A DNA stretch of 34,029 bases from Ruminiclostridium sp. (lineage in GTDB: Bacteria > Bacillota > Clostridia > Oscillospirales > Ruminococcaceae). The position numbers and the translations under genes are program-made. Position 1 is the first letter of the stretch; each line of letters starts with the position of its first letter. Shown here one piece after another: positions 32,436-34,029 of the stretch. The notes beneath the pieces were generated by a model that had not been told where the DNA came from, did not search any database, and saw only the letters and a list, made by a program, of their open reading frames with translations. The DNA lies in NCBI GenBank assembly GCA_024682455.1, contig JAIKZF010000079.1:1-34029 (forward strand). Direction: 5' to 3'.

Positions 32436-33200
32436 TTGGCTATACTTGAGATAAGAAATCTGTCGAAGAGCTTCGGCAGTCTGAACGTGCTGAACGATAT
32501 AAGCTTTGACGTGGAAAAGGGCGAGGCGGTCGCGGTCATAGGACCCTCGGGAAGCGGCAAATCCACGCTCCTGCGCTGCGTGACGCAGCTCGAAAAGGCA
32601 GGCGGAGGTACGATACGCCTCTGTGATACGGATATGTTTGCCCCGGGACCGAACGGGAAGAGCGTCTACGCAGACAAGCAGACCCTGCGCGATATAAGGC
32701 TTAAGACCGGGCTCGTGTTCCAGAACTTCAACCTGTTCCCGCACATGACGGTGCTCAGGAATATCACCGAGGCTCCGGTCTGCGTGCTGAAAAAGAGCAG
32801 GCAGGAGGCGCAGGACACGGCAATGGAGCTCCTGCGGAAAATGGGGCTGGAGTCAAAGGCTAAGTCCTACCCCTGCGAGCTCTCCGGAGGTCAGCAGCAG
32901 CGCGTCTCCATAGCCCGCGCGCTGGCGCTGAACCCCGAGATACTGTTCTTCGACGAGCCGACCTCGGCTCTCGACCCCGAGCTCACGGGCGAGATACTGA
33001 AAGTCATCAAGGAGCTTGCCGCCGACGGAATGACAATGGTCATCGTCACGCACGAAATGGGCTTCGCCCGCGACGTGGCGGATAAGATAATCTTCATGGA
33101 GGGCGGCTACATAGTCGAGCAGGGCGAGCCGGAGCAGCTTTTCGGAGACAACGCTTCCGAGCGCACGAAGCAGTTCCTCAGCAGATACAGCGGAGTATGA
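32436..33200 (+). CDS. Polar amino-acid ABC transporter ATPase
   Basis: The 254-residue ATPase has Walker [10 protein letters not shown] (36-44), Q-loop GLVFQNFNLFPH, signature LSGGQQQRVSIARAL, Walker [16 protein letters not shown] and the switch histidine in VTHEMGFA. I chose the TTG start at 32436 because AAGGAGG lies eight bases upstream, directly after the permease stop; an in-frame ATG at 32391 would add 15 residues from inside the permease gene that do not belong to the family. A 13-residue insert (DTDMFAPGPNGKS) after the first strands is common in this group. Confidence 0.95.
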   Translation: MAILEIRNLSKSFGSLNVLNDISFDVEKGEAVAVIGPSGSGKSTLLRCVTQLEKAGGGTIRLCDTDMFAPGPNGKSVYADKQTLRDIRLKTGLVFQNFNLFPHMTVLRNITEAPVCVLKKSRQEAQDTAMELLRKMGLESKAKSYPCELSGGQQQRVSIARALALNPEILFFDEPTSALDPELTGEILKVIKELAADGMTMVIVTHEMGFARDVADKIIFMEGGYIVEQGEPEQLFGDNASERTKQFLSRYSGV

Positions 33201-33243
33201 GCATGACCGTAAATATACATTTTGCCGAAAGGAAACGCCGGAT

Positions 33244-34029
33244 ATGAATAATGATATCAGAATAGAAGCGCGCGTCACGAATACCTTCAATTTTGCGATG
33301 CAGCAGAACTACATACCCCTTATCCGCAGTATAACGCTTATAAACAGCGGCCCGGCACCTGTTGAGAACATAACGGTAAGGGCGGACTTCGAGCCCGGCT
33401 TCGCAAAGCCGTACACATACGAGCTCGGTACAGCCGATGCGGGCAGGAGCACCGAGATATCCCCGGTAAGGCTCACGCTGTCCACGGAGCTGCTGTTCTC
33501 GCTGACGGAAAAGACCGCCGGCAATATCCATATCTCGGCTTTCTCCGGAGATGAGCAGCTCGCGGAGACAGATATACCGGTGGATATCCTCGCCTATGAC
33601 GAGTGGAGCGGAGCCCTCATAATGCCGGAGCTGATCGCGTCTTTCACTTCGCCCAATCACCCGCGCGTGAGCGAGGTGGTTTCACGCGCGTCGGTCTATT
33701 TACAGAAATGGACGGGCTCCCCGTCCTTTACCGGCTATCAGTCCGAGGATCCCAACGTGGCGAAGCAGCAGGCGGCCGCTATATACGCGGCGCTGCAGGA
33801 GGAGAACATAGCCTATACAGTCCCTCCCGCGAGCTTCGAGCAGTCGGGACAGCGCGTCCGGCTGCCGTACACCGTGCTGTCTGAGAAGCGCGGCACGTGC
33901 CTCGACCTCACTCTGCTGTTCGCGTCCTGTCTTGAACAGGTCGGGCTCAATCCGCTGGTGATACTTGTCAGAGGGCATTGCTTCGCGGGCTTCTGGCTGG
34001 AGGACGAGACCTTCTCCGACTGCGCCGAG
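33244..34029 (+). CDS. N-terminal part of a large DUF4011-type helicase protein (cut by window end)
   Basis: The 262 residues visible start with a beta-rich domain (YIPLIRSITLINSGPAPVEN; SPVRLTLSTELLFSLTEKTA; LAYDEWSGALIMPELIASF) and SFTGYQSEDPNVAKQQAAAI, followed by a transglutaminase-like core with Cys219 in KRGTCLDLTLLFASCL and His245 in RGHCFAGFWLED. I recall this as the front of very large DUF4011 proteins (often over 1,500 residues) that continue with superfamily 1 helicase domains and a DUF3320 or nuclease end; some relatives are reported as anti-phage helicases. The helicase part lies outside the window, so that is inference. GAAAGGAAA precedes the ATG. Confidence 0.75.
   Translation, partial: MNNDIRIEARVTNTFNFAMQQNYIPLIRSITLINSGPAPVENITVRADFEPGFAKPYTYELGTADAGRSTEISPVRLTLSTELLFSLTEKTAGNIHISAFSGDEQLAETDIPVDILAYDEWSGALIMPELIASFTSPNHPRVSEVVSRASVYLQKWTGSPSFTGYQSEDPNVAKQQAAAIYAALQEENIAYTVPPASFEQSGQRVRLPYTVLSEKRGTCLDLTLLFASCLEQVGLNPLVILVRGHCFAGFWLEDETFSDCAE

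Noticed and set aside
1-34029. CRISPR array, tRNA or rRNA genes, insertion sequence
   Set aside because: No regular repeat-spacer pattern, no cloverleaf or rRNA-like sequence and no transposase or terminal inverted repeats were seen on either strand; a structured RNA search was not possible.

Overview
The window looks like the chromosome of a Gram-positive anaerobe of the class Clostridia, most likely a Ruminococcus-like member of the Oscillospiraceae. Evidence: moderately GC-rich coding DNA with heavy use of ATA for isoleucine, purine-rich Shine-Dalgarno sequences, sporulation genes (spoIIID behind a sigma-E-like promoter, spoVG), a ywiB-argS pair as in Firmicutes, RNase M5, a Re-citrate-synthase-like enzyme, and lipoprotein-anchored amino-acid binding proteins. 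No rRNA, tRNA, CRISPR array, prophage or transposase was seen. The gene identities are from reading translated motifs and memory of families; no search was run.

Layout. 1-324: non-coding, packed with stem-loop repeats. 325-2748 (-): class A penicillin-binding protein, divergent from a D-Ala-D-Ala ligase homologue that has lost its catalytic residues. 3065-8291 (+): ligase homologue, YwiB-like protein, argS, a MetH-derived half-barrel protein without zinc cysteines, a small membrane protein and a Nudix ADP-ribose pyrophosphatase; spoVG runs in from the other side and overlaps the Nudix gene. 8802-14217 (+): murC, an uncharacterised protein, holA, RNase M5, a methyltransferase fused to a pyrophosphatase-like domain, and asparaginase; the last four overlap by a few bases each. 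14281-19418 (+): Re-citrate-synthase-like enzyme and two HD-GYP cyclic-di-GMP phosphodiesterases. 19622-21022 (+): MATE transporter. 21080-24436 (-): citrate synthase, DEDDh exonuclease, rlmN. 24655-24945 (+): spoIIID. 24981-30321 (-): a long transport operon: circularly permuted amino-acid-binding lipoprotein, permease, ATPase, EamA exporter, NhaC antiporter, NusG domain-II protein. 30683-33200 (+): a second, conventional polar-amino-acid ABC importer. 33244-end (+): start of a very large helicase-type protein with a transglutaminase-like front end.

How the genes work together. Cell-wall synthesis (PBP1, MurC, pseudo-ligase), translation and RNA maturation (ArgS, RlmN, RNase M5), replication (HolA), citrate formation by two unrelated enzymes, c-di-GMP turnover, and amino-acid uptake and export are represented. 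The most unusual items are the circularly permuted binding protein, which sits next to a normally ordered homologue that serves as an internal control; the inactivated D-Ala ligase; the MetH remnant made of half of each of two barrels; and the methyltransferase-pyrophosphatase fusion.
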